Positions 53,881 through 63,434 are shown, numbered from the stretch's first letter. The stretch is 64,000 bases of DNA from Flavisolibacter nicotianae (GCF_003628535.1 NZ_RBCI01000001.1:1-64000); one strand, 5' to 3'. Numbers and translations are program-made. Notes: a model not told the origin generated them from the sequence alone.

Positions 53881-55116
53881 TTATTTAGCGGCAGGCTTTT
53901 GTCCCGGGATGCCGATCTCTCCGCGGTAGCGCAGGGCCGATTCAACAAAATAATAGTCGGCATAACTCAGCGGTACATCGATCTCCGATTTACCGGGCAG
54001 GTGACCCACACTGTGTTTCAGCAGGAAGCCGCCGGCTTCCGCCCCAACTGTTTTGTAGGGTGCACCGGCAAGGCTTTTCAACATGGTTTCGGCAGCCGCC
54101 CGATAGGTCTTTGCTTCGGCAGCCGGCACGTAGAGGGCCAGTTCCTGCAGGGCAGAACTCATGATCGCCCCGGCCGATGCATCCCGCAACGCGTTGGGTA
54201 TACCCGGCGCATTGAAATCCCAATAGGGAATTTTATCGGCCGGCAGGTTGGGATGGTTCAACAGGAACTGCGCAATGTGCCGGGCCTGGCCAAGATAATT
54301 TTTATCTCCGGTTTCCCTGTACATCACCGTAAAGCCATAAAGGCCCCAGGCCTGCCCTCTTGCCCATGCCGATTCATCGGCGGCGCCCTGGTGGGTGTGC
54401 TTTCGTTGTACGGCGCCTGTTTTAGCGTTATAATCTACCACGTGGTATGAGCTGTAGTCGGGACGAAAGTGATTTTTTATCGTGGTATTGGCGTGTGTCA
54501 CCGCAACCTTGTAAAACGAGGAATCGCCGGTTTGCCGGAAGGCATACAGCAGCAACTCCAGGTTCATCATGTTGTCGATGATGACCAGGAAATGCGACGA
54601 GTCAGAATCCCAGGAACGAATGCAACCGACCGCCGGGTTGAACCGCGACAGCAAGGACCTGGCGCTGTTGAGTAGAACTTCTTTGTATGCGGGATTGGGT
54701 TCGACCTGTAAAGCATTGCCAAAACTGCAATACATCATAAAGCCCAGATCGTGGGTATGCGTGTTGAACTGCTCTTTTTCCAGCACCTGCAATTTTCGTT
54801 TGGCTTCCGCCAGCAGCGACGATTCGTTTGCATGGCGGTACAGGAAGAGCAGGGTGCCGGGGTAAAACCCACTGACCCAACCATCGGATTTGATTGTCTG
54901 GACCTGGCCCTTTTCGAACGTCCGGGCAAACCTGTCGGCCGGCACCGATGCCTGCAGCAGGTGGTATTGTGTAACGGCCGTATCGAGCACCGCGGCCAGT
55001 TTTTGTTGCAACGTATCGTCTTGCCAGTGAAGCTTTTTCTGCGATGCGCAGCCTGCGAGCAAACAGCCGGAAAGCAGGCAAATGGAAAAATGTGTCAACA
55101 ATCGTTTGGTAAGCAT
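53881..55116 (-). CDS. Unsaturated glucuronyl hydrolase, GH88, lipoprotein
   Basis: A 411-residue lipoprotein (LLSGCLLAGCASQ) starting at MLTKRLL; upstream in-frame codons to 55374 do not look coding. The alpha/alpha toroid holds SDGWVSGFYPGTLLFLY, THDLGFMMYCSFGNA and IDNMMNLELLLY (the two Asp residues used in hydration of the double bond), ADESAWARGQAWGLYGF and DASAGAIMSSALQEL. GH88 enzymes hydrate the unsaturated uronate left by lyases and so release the terminal sugar. It is the natural partner of the PL8 lyase encoded next. Confidence 0.95.
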   Translation of the reverse strand: MLTKRLLTHFSICLLSGCLLAGCASQKKLHWQDDTLQQKLAAVLDTAVTQYHLLQASVPADRFARTFEKGQVQTIKSDGWVSGFYPGTLLFLYRHANESSLLAEAKRKLQVLEKEQFNTHTHDLGFMMYCSFGNALQVEPNPAYKEVLLNSARSLLSRFNPAVGCIRSWDSDSSHFLVIIDNMMNLELLLYAFRQTGDSSFYKVAVTHANTTIKNHFRPDYSSYHVVDYNAKTGAVQRKHTHQGAADESAWARGQAWGLYGFTVMYRETGDKNYLGQARHIAQFLLNHPNLPADKIPYWDFNAPGIPNALRDASAGAIMSSALQELALYVPAAEAKTYRAAAETMLKSLAGAPYKTVGAEAGGFLLKHSVGHLPGKSEIDVPLSYADYYFVESALRYRGEIGIPGQKPAAK

Positions 55117-55764
55117 TGAAATGGGTCCCCCGGACAAAGATGGCTGATTACCGAGGATTTTCCTTGCAGGTTTTTCTGGATGAAATGGATAATCTTCTGA
55201 AACCCCTGCCTCCGGCTTTAGCGCCCTGCATCCGGCAAATAGTCTATTGATTTCGCTCGATTCTCCATTGATGCGGTGAAGCGGCCCAACTAATTTTGGT
55301 CTTCCATAAGCAATCGTTTTTAGCATAGCAGTTAAAAAGCACTGAATTTCTATTCGGTGCTTTTTGTTATTCACTCTTCTAAAAATTCAGTGCTTGTTGC
55401 ACGCCGCGTGGCCGATGTGCCAGGCTTACTATTATACCGGAAATGCGTTGCACCGCTCCTGTTGCGTCCCATGCAAGCAGCAAAAAAATCTTTTCAAAAA
55501 AGGATCAGGGTATCACCTGCTCGATGGGGTTATGCCTGGCAAATTTGATGCGGCGGTTTTTTGCCTTCCTTCCCGGCTTGTATTTTCCAAAACAAATTGC
55601 GACTCGGCTTACCCAACCGTTTGCGTGCGGTTGATATCGATGCCGGATTGCACCGACGGCGCCTGCCTTGCCGCTGTCAGCCCCCGATTGCCTCTGCCAT
55701 TATTTCTACCTGTGCAAGGGTGAATGCTACCTATCGAAAAGCAGCTTCGGCTCTTTCCAAACAA
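55117..55764. other. Non-coding interval before the GH88 gene
   Basis: Apart from the hairpin at 55334-55365 I see no gene. The GH88 frame remains open leftward to 55374, but that part lacks a signal peptide and reads as non-coding. The right half (55366-55764) is mixed-composition sequence with no start/stop pattern that convinces me. Confidence 0.5.
55334..55365. terminator. Bidirectional terminator-like hairpin
   Basis: AAAAAGCACTGAA pairs with TTCGGTGCTTTTT through 13 pairs (one T-G) around a 6-base loop, giving a T tract in one direction and an A tract in the other. It isolates the GH88 promoter region from the NagD-like gene upstream. Confidence 0.7.
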
Positions 55765-56556
55765 TTATTTCTGGCTTTCTTTTTTCCACCATTTCAGCGG
55801 GAAGGTGATATCTTTTACAGACCCTACCACCATATCGGGCTTAAAGGCATAGTGGTTCAACTCTTCTTTTTTGGTAATCCCCGACAACACGAGGATGGTC
55901 TTGTATCCCATTTGCACGCCTCCCTGAATATCGGTGTCCATCGTGTCGCCGATCACGGTTGTATCGGCTGTTTCCAGGTTCAATGCTTTGCGTGCAGAGC
56001 GCATCATCACCGGTCCCGGTTTGCCAATCGTAAATGCTTTCCTGCCCGTCGCCTCTTCGATCATTGCTGTCACGGCGGCAATACCCAAATTACTCCAACC
56101 GGGTTTTCGTGGCGATGGATCCCGGTTCGTGGTTACCAGTTTTGCGCCACCCAGGATCATGTCCACGGCCTTCTGCACCATTTCCAGGGTGAAGTTTCTC
56201 CCCTCTCCCAGCACGACAAAATCCGGTTCTGTTTCCACCAGCGTTAAACCATTTTCGTGCAAACTTGTGAGCAAGCCGCCCTCGCCCAGGACATAGGCCG
56301 TTTTATTGGGCGCCTGGTCGGCCAGGAACTTGCCTGTTGCCATGGCACTGGTGTACACGTGGTCTTCGGTGACCTCGATTCCCAGCTTTTTTAATTTGCG
56401 GACGGCTTCCAGTCTTGTTCGCTGGCTGTTATTCGTCATGAAAAGGAAGGGTATCTTGTTTTCCAGCAAAGAGGCGATAAAGACGTCCGCTCCCTGGATC
56501 ATTTCATCACCGCCGTAGATGACCCCATCCATATCGATCAATAATCCTTGTTTCAT
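55765..56556 (-). CDS. HAD-IIA hydrolase (NagD-like phosphatase)
   Basis: A 263-residue cytoplasmic HAD enzyme: LLIDMDGVIYGGDEMIQGA (catalytic Asp pair), FLFMTNNSQRTR, cap domain with TNRDPSPRKPG, FTIGKPGPVMMRSA (motif III Lys) and TVIGDTMDTDIQGG (motif IV). The C2-type cap and these motifs match the NagD/p-nitrophenylphosphatase group, which removes phosphate from sugar phosphates or nucleotides. The genomic setting (amino-sugar and uronate degradation) fits a sugar-phosphate substrate. It is separated from GH88 by a terminator, so it is probably expressed independently. Confidence 0.9.
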   Translation of the reverse strand: MKQGLLIDMDGVIYGGDEMIQGADVFIASLLENKIPFLFMTNNSQRTRLEAVRKLKKLGIEVTEDHVYTSAMATGKFLADQAPNKTAYVLGEGGLLTSLHENGLTLVETEPDFVVLGEGRNFTLEMVQKAVDMILGGAKLVTTNRDPSPRKPGWSNLGIAAVTAMIEEATGRKAFTIGKPGPVMMRSARKALNLETADTTVIGDTMDTDIQGGVQMGYKTILVLSGITKKEELNHYAFKPDMVVGSVKDITFPLKWWKKESQK

Positions 56557-56999
56557 TTTTTTAATTTAAGGGTTTCTAAACTTTTTGCATTCGAAACATT
56601 TTTCCTGTTTCGCCTTATTGTGTCTTCTACAGGCCATCTCTGCATTTGCCAACTTCACGACATCGATCCTTTCTTCCGCTGATCAGCAACCGAAAATGTC
56701 CTGCGTCCCTGCAGGAGAATCTGTCACAGGTACAAAGACAGAATCCAATGCTATAGAACGGCTTTGTTGCGAGCCTCATCGATGTAAAGATAGAATGAGA
56801 GGTCCCACTGCACCTGTCAAAATCAACGTTACTCTACCACTTCCAAAAGCGTTGAAAACCGGTTGAATTCATGGACCACAAAGGATTGCAGGAATTGGAT
56901 TGCTGTTCACCAATGGCTGTGAGAAAAGGCAGGCCAGCGCTTTGTTTCGGTGATTTTTTTGCTTCTTTCCTTCTCCGTTTCTACCTGTAATTATATCCC
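56557..56999. other. Non-coding interval
   Basis: No gene or clear site seen. A plus-strand frame of 93 codons (56585-56866) starts like a signal peptide but continues without any recognisable domain and has no ribosome site; I do not call it. Confidence 0.5.
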
Positions 57000-58130
57000 T
57001 TATTTTTTTAACACAACTGTCTTTCCCGTTCTTGCAGATTCTCTAGCGGCATCCAGGATCTGTACGACTTTGCTGTTGTTTTCCAATGTATACAACCCGT
57101 TGGCCGGCAGTGTGATTTTACCGCTTATCACATCAGCAAAATAAGAAAACGGGTCGGTGTACACGGGCACATCGGCGGTTGTCACTTTTAGGCTTTGCTC
57201 CTCTTTCATGTTGTTGTTCCGCAGGCGCATATCGGTATTATCCTTCGTTATGATGTACCCGGATTCGCCATACACTTCCATGTCTTTCCTGTTGAAGGGC
57301 CAGTTCCACGAAGCCTGGATGATGCACTGCGCCGACGGATAGGTGACGACGATCGTAGCTTCGTCGTCAACGTTTGGGTATATATCGGGTTGAAAATGCC
57401 GGGTGACAGCGGTTACAGAGACCGGATCTTCGTTTTGCATTAAATAGGTCATGATGTTTGCGCCGTAACAACCAAAATCGACCAGTGCACCGCCGCCGTT
57501 TTGAACGGGGTCGGTAAGCCAATCGAAAAACGCCTTGTTCACGCCGATTTTCTTGGGTCCCTGGTGACCGTGATGAAAGACCACCTTTCTGACCCTTCCG
57601 ACAGCGTTGCTGTCCCTTACCAACTGAACCGTTTTTTCGGTTGTCGGATACCACGAAGTTTCATAATTGGTCAGCAGGTAAATGTGGTTGTCTTTTGCGA
57701 GTTTTACCATCTTCTTTACCTGCTCATTCGACGTCGCAAGCGGCTTTTCAACCATAACGTGAATGCCTCTCGGCGCACAGGCCTCCACGGCAGCCAGGTG
57801 TTGATAAATGGAGCCAAAGGCGACCACGGCTTCCGGTTTTACCGCGTCGAGCATTTTATTCAGGTCGGTATAAAATAACCCGGCGTCCAGGCGATAGGTT
57901 TTCGCATATTGATGCGCCAACGCGGTATCGGGTTCGTAAACACCTACAAGGACAACATCGGTTTTATCCTTTCTTCCCAGGATCCAGGGCACATGGCCAT
58001 GTGTGATTCCTGCCACCGCCAGGCGAAGCGGAGCCTTGTTTGTTGATTGCGCATTGGTTCCATTCAGCATAAAAAGCATTAGCAAGGTAAACACACCAAG
58101 TGTCTTCAACTGTTTCAGCGTACCTGTCAT
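57000..58130 (-). CDS. Secreted Gfo/Idh/MocA-family oxidoreductase
   Basis: A 376-residue protein from MTGTLKQLKTL with a signal peptide (GVFTLLMLFMLNGTNAQ). The Rossmann part reads LRLAVAGITHGHV, VGVYEPD, VVAFGSIYQHLAAVEAC and HVMVEKPLATS (catalytic Lys); the C-terminal domain reads GGGALVDFGCYGANIMTYLM and TKDNTDMRLR. Family members use tightly bound NAD(P) to oxidise or epimerise sugars; periplasmic versions are common in Bacteroidota glycan loci. The nucleotide loop reads AGITHG rather than GxGxxG, a tolerated variant. It is the most upstream gene of the cluster. Confidence 0.9.
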   Translation of the reverse strand: MTGTLKQLKTLGVFTLLMLFMLNGTNAQSTNKAPLRLAVAGITHGHVPWILGRKDKTDVVLVGVYEPDTALAHQYAKTYRLDAGLFYTDLNKMLDAVKPEAVVAFGSIYQHLAAVEACAPRGIHVMVEKPLATSNEQVKKMVKLAKDNHIYLLTNYETSWYPTTEKTVQLVRDSNAVGRVRKVVFHHGHQGPKKIGVNKAFFDWLTDPVQNGGGALVDFGCYGANIMTYLMQNEDPVSVTAVTRHFQPDIYPNVDDEATIVVTYPSAQCIIQASWNWPFNRKDMEVYGESGYIITKDNTDMRLRNNNMKEEQSLKVTTADVPVYTDPFSYFADVISGKITLPANGLYTLENNSKVVQILDAARESARTGKTVVLKK

Positions 58131-58481
58131 TGGAAAAAAATTGAATTGACGCGAAGAACGTTTTCGCTTATCCAAATGTCGAAATTTTCGGTTGTACTTT
58201 CTATACCAACCAGTTGACCTGTTTGAAACGGGCATCTCTTTTCCATTCTACACCATTGCTGCAATCGGCCGCCGGCATTTTCGGTTATCCGGGAGGCGAA
58301 CGTGTATCATTTGCCGGGCAATGCCGGCAAACTGCAAAACTGTCCCACAATCAGGCTTCGATATACCGCTCCCGGCAATCGTAAAACCGTTCCTGTTGAT
58401 GAACCCAAACTTACCGGTCAGACGCCGCAACTTTATTTCACCCGCAATTTTGTACTTTGATGCGCTTTTAATTTTTGAAAA
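58131..58481. other. Non-coding interval between divergent genes
   Basis: Between the leftward oxidoreductase and the rightward small membrane protein gene. TACTTTG near 58454, about 20 bp before the latter's ATG, resembles a -7 box but is one base short of TAnnTTTG. Nothing else is seen. Confidence 0.45.
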
Positions 58482-58955
58482 ATGAAACGGAAGGCTTTTT
58501 TGGTGCTTTTTTTACTGGTGCTCTCGGGAATTGCAGGCTATGTGATGTCGAAAGCTTCACTGATAGGAAGGGCTGGAATCTCTCTCTTTTACACGCAATA
58601 CAAATTCTTGAAAACATGGTGGCAGGGAGGTTTGGCTGTTTTTGCCATTTGGATGATCCTGTTTTTTCTGCAAGGACTGGCGCAACGAAAACTGTCGCCG
58701 AAGGCTTCCAGGTTGCTGCAGATTGCAGCCATTGCCGTTGCCCTCCTTGGTTTGTATTTTACCTACCAGGATTTCCGGCACACCACGTCGCACCGCTGGC
58801 TCGGCGAACGATTCCATTTGGGCGGTTATCTTTTTTGGATTGGATGGATTGTGGTCAGCGTGTTTTATGTAACCGAAAACAAAAGGGTTGAATTGGAACA
58901 GGGCACAGTGCCACGTGCCGATAGAATTTCTTTACCGGATCAGCATCAAGGGTAA
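58482..58955 (+). CDS. Small integral membrane protein, function unknown
   Basis: A 157-residue protein with about four membrane segments: MKRKAFLVLFLLVLSGIAGYV (signal or anchor), WWQGGLAVFAIWMILFFLQG, LLQIAAIAVALLGLYFTY and LGGYLFWIGWIVVSVFYV, then a polar tail. There are no conserved catalytic motifs. The overall design resembles small membrane proteins of Bacteroidota annotated only as hypothetical. It stands alone, 285 bp before the P-type ATPase gene. Confidence 0.7.
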   Translation: MKRKAFLVLFLLVLSGIAGYVMSKASLIGRAGISLFYTQYKFLKTWWQGGLAVFAIWMILFFLQGLAQRKLSPKASRLLQIAAIAVALLGLYFTYQDFRHTTSHRWLGERFHLGGYLFWIGWIVVSVFYVTENKRVELEQGTVPRADRISLPDQHQG

Positions 58956-59240
58956 TTTAACGAACTGCACGGCTTCTGTATAACAACTGGCAAAGAAAGG
59001 AGAGGGCAATGATGTTTTGTATTGCCTGCATCGACGCATACGATACAAGCGCAGAAGCACGGCACAATATCCAGCAATGCAATTCCTCGATTCGTGAATC
59101 CAGGGGAAACGGCTCTCCTCGTCAAAACGGTTGGCCACAGGCAATGAATCTTTATGTAAATACTTTATAAATAATTCCCGGAATTTTATAAACAAGTCCG
59201 TCCGGGTCAAAATAGCTTTACAGGAAGATAACCTTACAAG

Positions 59241-61334
59241 ATGGAACACGAACATCACCATCAGCGGGAAAATCATTCGGAACACCTGCACCATCAAACC
59301 GTTGAAGGAAAAAGAACAGCGCCTGGCCAGCCTGCACATCATCACCACACAAAGACAAGTGCAGTGCCGGAAGCAACCATGCACGATAAGCACGCCGGTC
59401 ATCAGACGCACGATTTTTTGAAACGGTTTTGGATTTGTTTGTACTTGACTGTCCCGGTTTTGCTTCTCTCAGAAATGATACAGCATTGGCTCGGTTTCCA
59501 TCTCGTATTCCCGGGAAGTAAATATGTCCTCCTGCTCCTGGGATCCATTATTTATTTCTATGGCGGCAAGCCCTTTCTGAAAGGCATGATCAGTGAAATA
59601 CGGGACATGGCGATTGGCATGATGACCCTGGTAGCTTTGGCTATTTCGATTGCTTTTATTTACAGTGTGGCCATTGTCTTTGGCCTTCGGGGTATGGACT
59701 TCTTTTGGGAACTGGCCACCCTGATTGATATTATGCTGTTGGGCCATTGGCTGGAAATGAATTCACAAATGGCTAGTTCCAGGGCTTTGGAATCCCTGGT
59801 TGCACTGCTGCCTTCTAAAGTGCACGTAGAAAGAAATGGGGCCGTAAGCGACATTGACCTGCAGGATTTAAGAATCGATGATATTGCGTTAATCAAACCC
59901 GGTGAAAAAATTCCGGCGGATGGTTACGTCGTAGAGGGAAGCTCTAACGTCAACGAAAGCATGTTGACAGGTGAAAGCGTTCCGATCCGGAAAGCAAAAG
60001 AAGACAAGGTCATTGGAGGATCGATTAACGGCGATGGTTCACTGCGTGTGAAAATCACCGGCACCGGCAAGGAGAGTTACCTGAACAAAGTAATTGCACT
60101 GGTTCAAACGGCCCAGGGTGCCAAATCGACTACCCAAAACCTTGCGGACAGAGTTGCCAAATGGCTGACTATTGTTTCGATTACCACTGGTGTCGCCACC
60201 TTTATCTATTGGTTTAATGCAGGGGAAACCTTAGCGTTTGCCCTGGAGCGGATGGTAACCGAAATGGTAACCGCCTGTCCGCATGCGTTAGGTGTAGCCA
60301 TTCCTTTAGTCGTTGCCTTATCCACCACTATCTCGGCAACACATGGTCTTTTGATTCGAAACCGGACGGCATTTGAAAATGCCCGGAAACTTACGACGAT
60401 TATTTTCGATAAAACGGGTACACTAACAAAGGGTTCACACGAGGTTCAAAGCGTAATTCCGTTGTCGAAAGATTACAGTGCAAATGAAGTGCTGCAGTAT
60501 GCAGCTTCCGTACAGCAAGACTCTGAACACCACATTGCGCATGGAATATTGCGGAAACGGAATGAACAAAACCTGCCTGCCTGGAAAGTCGACGATTTTA
60601 AATATATACAAGGAATTGGCGTTAGTGGCACCGTAAATGGAAAGAAGGTGTTGTCAGTCGGTCCAACCTATTTTAAACAAAATCATCGAATGCCTCCATC
60701 CGTGCCGGACGCGGTAAATCAGGACATTGAAACGGTTAGCTTTCTTCTGATTGACGATGTACCGGCAGGTATCATTACATTGGCCGACACAATCAGAGAA
60801 ACGTCAAAAGAAGCAGTTGATCAGTTAAAACAGATGAACATCAAATCTTTTCTGCTTACAGGTGACAACGAAAAAATTGCCAAAGCCGTTTCAACACAGT
60901 TAGGTATGAATGGTTACCTGGCCAATGTTCTTCCCCATGAAAAGCAAGCGAAACTAAAGGAATTCCAGGGCCAGGGCGAAGTGGTTGCGATGACCGGCGA
61001 CGGGGTAAACGACGCACCAGCGCTTGCCCAGGCAGATGTAGGAATTGCCGTTGGCTCCGGCACTGACGTTGCAGCCGAAACAGCAGATATCATTCTTGTC
61101 AACAGCGATCCAATGGACGTGGTGCAGATGATTGCCTTTGGAAGCGCCACCTATAAAAAAATGATTCAAAACCTCATCTGGGCTGTCGGATACAATGTGG
61201 TGGCTATTCCTTTAGCAGCAGGGATTCTTTACCCGAAGTTTGTTCTTAGTCCGGCACTGGGAGCAATTCTTATGAGTTTAAGTACAGTTGTTGTGGCGCT
61301 GAATGCGCAACTTTTAAAGCGCCAATTTAAATAA
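59241..61334 (+). CDS. Copper-type P1B-ATPase (CopB-like, CPH motif)
   Basis: A 697-residue heavy-metal pump. The first 60 residues are rich in His (HEHHHQ, HHHH and several lone His) and probably bind metal; no CxxC domain is present. TM region, then TGES in the actuator, TACPHALG in the sixth helix (CPH, the P1B-3 ion-site signature, associated with Cu2+ or Ag+), DKTGTLTKG (phosphorylated Asp), SEHHIAHG (nucleotide domain; the usual Pro of the HP motif is His) and MTGDGVNDAPALAQADVG. Helices 7-8 carry GYNVVAIPLAAG and MSLSTVVVALNA. It would export copper from the cytoplasm. No metal regulator is seen nearby. Confidence 0.93.
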   Translation: MEHEHHHQRENHSEHLHHQTVEGKRTAPGQPAHHHHTKTSAVPEATMHDKHAGHQTHDFLKRFWICLYLTVPVLLLSEMIQHWLGFHLVFPGSKYVLLLLGSIIYFYGGKPFLKGMISEIRDMAIGMMTLVALAISIAFIYSVAIVFGLRGMDFFWELATLIDIMLLGHWLEMNSQMASSRALESLVALLPSKVHVERNGAVSDIDLQDLRIDDIALIKPGEKIPADGYVVEGSSNVNESMLTGESVPIRKAKEDKVIGGSINGDGSLRVKITGTGKESYLNKVIALVQTAQGAKSTTQNLADRVAKWLTIVSITTGVATFIYWFNAGETLAFALERMVTEMVTACPHALGVAIPLVVALSTTISATHGLLIRNRTAFENARKLTTIIFDKTGTLTKGSHEVQSVIPLSKDYSANEVLQYAASVQQDSEHHIAHGILRKRNEQNLPAWKVDDFKYIQGIGVSGTVNGKKVLSVGPTYFKQNHRMPPSVPDAVNQDIETVSFLLIDDVPAGIITLADTIRETSKEAVDQLKQMNIKSFLLTGDNEKIAKAVSTQLGMNGYLANVLPHEKQAKLKEFQGQGEVVAMTGDGVNDAPALAQADVGIAVGSGTDVAAETADIILVNSDPMDVVQMIAFGSATYKKMIQNLIWAVGYNVVAIPLAAGILYPKFVLSPALGAILMSLSTVVVALNAQLLKRQFK

Positions 61335-61648
61335 CGACCCGCGGGGTGAACCATTCATCGTAGTTATTCCTTTATCATTTCCAGTAATTGCCGTTTATGG
61401 TTTTGAACTAGTTCGACAAGTGGCAATCTCCGGACATCTGCCTTTATAAAAAGAAGGAAGTAATGCGATGGTACAATAAAGACGGATATACAACAAGATT
61501 GACGGTGACCAGTTCGCTAACGCTTCACGTGACAGAACGAATTCATTATGCTTGTCATCCTTTATGGAGTAGTTCTACAATGATTTTGCACCGGTGACCT
61601 ACTGATCTTTGTAGCAATTTGCCTGTCATTGACAAGGGCAAGAAAGCA
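61335..61648. other. Non-coding interval after the P-type ATPase gene
   Basis: I see no gene on either strand. Short frames exist but lack start sites or domains. The tRNA-Ser terminator begins at 61649. Confidence 0.5.
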
Positions 61649-61682
61649 AAACGCCTGCATTTCCGGAGATTTGCAGGCGTTT
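61649..61682 (-). terminator. Terminator of tRNA-Ser
   Basis: AAACGCCTGCA (61649-61659) pairs perfectly with TGCAGGCGTTT (61672-61682) over a 12-base loop. Read leftward it runs into a T-rich tail (TGCTTTCTT). It lies 25 bp beyond the tRNA 3' end. Confidence 0.8.
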
Positions 61683-61706
61683 GACGTTGTCTACTATTGA
61701 CTTTGG

Positions 61707-61797
61707 CGGTGAGGGAGGGATTCGAACCCTCGGTAGAGCTTTAAGGCCCTACGACGGTTTAGCAAACCGTTGATTTCAGCCACTCATCCACCTCACC
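61707..61797 (-). tRNA. tRNA-Ser (anticodon GCT)
   Basis: Ninety-one bases on the minus strand: acceptor GGTGAGG/CCTCACC, anticodon stem ACGGT/ACCGT with loop TTGCTAA (anticodon GCT, codons AGC/AGU), a long variable arm typical of tRNA-Ser, and T arm GAGGG-TTCGAAT-CCCTC. CCA is not encoded. The dnaA gene ends 139 bp upstream on the same strand. Confidence 0.95.
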
Positions 61798-61863
61798 GGG
61801 CAATTTGTAGCGCCCTGTTCTTCGCAGGGGTGGCAAAAATAGGGAGATGCCTCTGAATATCCC

Positions 61864-61919
61864 AAAAAAACAAATCCCATTTTGCGGGATTTTTCAATTT
61901 TCCTGCAAAATGGGATTTG
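61864..61919 (-). terminator. Rho-independent terminator of dnaA
   Basis: CAAATCCCATTTTGC (61871-61885) pairs perfectly with GCAAAATGGGATTTG (61905-61919), a 15-bp stem with a 19-base loop, followed leftward by seven T residues. A smaller alternative hairpin (AAATCCC/GGGATTT) sits inside. It begins 17 bp after the dnaA stop. Confidence 0.85.
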
Positions 61920-61935
61920 CCCTGCCGGCAGGTAT

Positions 61936-63369
61936 TTACATCGCCGCCAGCTGCACTTTTTGCTGCAGTTCCATGACACTGTCGCGGAAGGTTGGATCGG
62001 TGTCCATGAGGTCCTTCACGGTTTGACAGGAGTGGATCACGGTGGTATGGTCGCGACCGCCAAAATGCTCACCGATCGTCTTCAGTGAATTTTTAGTAAA
62101 GGCCTTCGCCAGGTACATCGTGATCTGCCTGGCCTGGACGATTTCACGCTTTCTTGTTTTTTGCAACAGTTTGTCGTAAGCGACATCGTAGTACTCGCAA
62201 ACCATCTTTTGGATGGTTTCGATGGTAATTTCTTTGCTAGCTGTTTTTACAAAATTCCGTAACACTTTTTTCGCGAGGTCTAGATCAATTTCCTTGCGAT
62301 TGAGCGAAGATTGTGCCAACAACGAGATCAGTGCGCCTTCCAACTCGCGAATATTGTTGTTGATATTATAAGCAATGTACTTCACCACTTCTTTGGGCAT
62401 CTCCAGCCCGTCGTTCTTCATCTTTTGCTCCAAAATCTCGATGCGTGTTTCATAGTCCGGCATCGATATATCGGCACTTAAGCCCCAGCGGAAACGGCTC
62501 AGCAAACGCTCCTGTACGCCTTCCAGGTCTTTGGGCGCCTTGTCGGATGTCAGGATCAACTGCTTGCCCGACTGGTGCAGGTGATTGAAAATGGCAAACA
62601 AGGCATCCTGCGATTTTTCGGCGCGGCTGAAAAACTGTACATCATCGATGATCAGCACGTCGATCAGTTGATAAAAGTGAATGAAATCGTTGATGGCGTT
62701 GTTGCGGCTATGATCCACAAACTGGTTGATGAATTTTTCCGAACTAACGTACAACACTACCTTGTTTGGGTGCTGGCGCTTCACCTCGTTGCCGATGGCC
62801 TGTGCGAGGTGGGTTTTGCCCAATCCCACACCGCCGTAAACCACCAGCGGGTTAAAGGAGTTGGCACCCGGTTTTTCGGCCACGGTTTTACCGGCACGGC
62901 GGGCCACACGGTTGCAGTCGCCTTCGATATAGGTTTCAAATGTATAATTGGGGTTGAGCTGCGGATCGATGTGCATTTTCTTCAGCCCCGGAATCACAAA
63001 CGGATTTTTGATGGGTGTGTTGATCACCAGCGGGAAGTCCATTTCGTTGTTCACAAACGTCTTATAGGAATGGCCAGCCATGTCCACCGTCAGCGGCTTG
63101 TTGTATTTGTTTCCGCCATCGACCATAATGCGGTATTCGAGCCGTGCATCCTTGCCCAGCTCCCGTTTCAATGTCTTTGCCAACAGGTTCACGTAATGCT
63201 CCTCCAGGTATTCGTAGAAAAACTGGCTTGGCACCTGGATAATGAGAACATTTTCTTTTAAAGCAATCGGCTTGATCGGTTCAAACCATGTCTTAAAATG
63301 CTGCCACTCCACAATATCTTTGATGATTGCAAGACAATTGTTCCAGACCGAGGTTGTTGTTTTCTCCAT
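61936..63369 (-). CDS. dnaA: Chromosomal replication initiator DnaA
   Basis: A 477-residue AAA+ initiator. Domain I (about 1-90, WNNCLAIIKDIVEWQHFKTW), linker, domain III with Walker A VYGGVGLGKTHLAQAIG, Walker B DVLIIDDVQFF, sensor 1 LILTSDKAP and the Arg-finger region RLLSRFRWGL, and domain IV with the DNA-binding signature GGRDHTTVIHSC. Full length for the family. DnaA-ATP binds TTATnCACA boxes and melts the origin. A box lies 57 bp upstream of its own start, suggesting autoregulation. Unlike many bacteria, dnaN does not follow; tRNA-Ser does. Confidence 0.98.
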   Translation of the reverse strand: MEKTTTSVWNNCLAIIKDIVEWQHFKTWFEPIKPIALKENVLIIQVPSQFFYEYLEEHYVNLLAKTLKRELGKDARLEYRIMVDGGNKYNKPLTVDMAGHSYKTFVNNEMDFPLVINTPIKNPFVIPGLKKMHIDPQLNPNYTFETYIEGDCNRVARRAGKTVAEKPGANSFNPLVVYGGVGLGKTHLAQAIGNEVKRQHPNKVVLYVSSEKFINQFVDHSRNNAINDFIHFYQLIDVLIIDDVQFFSRAEKSQDALFAIFNHLHQSGKQLILTSDKAPKDLEGVQERLLSRFRWGLSADISMPDYETRIEILEQKMKNDGLEMPKEVVKYIAYNINNNIRELEGALISLLAQSSLNRKEIDLDLAKKVLRNFVKTASKEITIETIQKMVCEYYDVAYDKLLQKTRKREIVQARQITMYLAKAFTKNSLKTIGEHFGGRDHTTVIHSCQTVKDLMDTDPTFRDSVMELQQKVQLAAM

Positions 63370-63425
63370 CTATTTTCGTAGCAGTTTAAAGTGAACAAGA
63401 AAGATCAAAAAGGTTTTTCACAAGG

Positions 63426-63434
63426 TGTGTATAA
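63426..63434 (-). promoter_or_regulatory. DnaA box
   Basis: TGTGTATAA on the plus strand is TTATACACA on the minus strand, a perfect match to TTATnCACA, 57 bp upstream of the dnaA ATG. Confidence 0.65.

Noticed and set aside
56585-56866. A 93-codon plus-strand frame starting like a signal peptide
   Set aside because: No ribosome site, no recognisable domain after the first 20 codons and a low-information tail.
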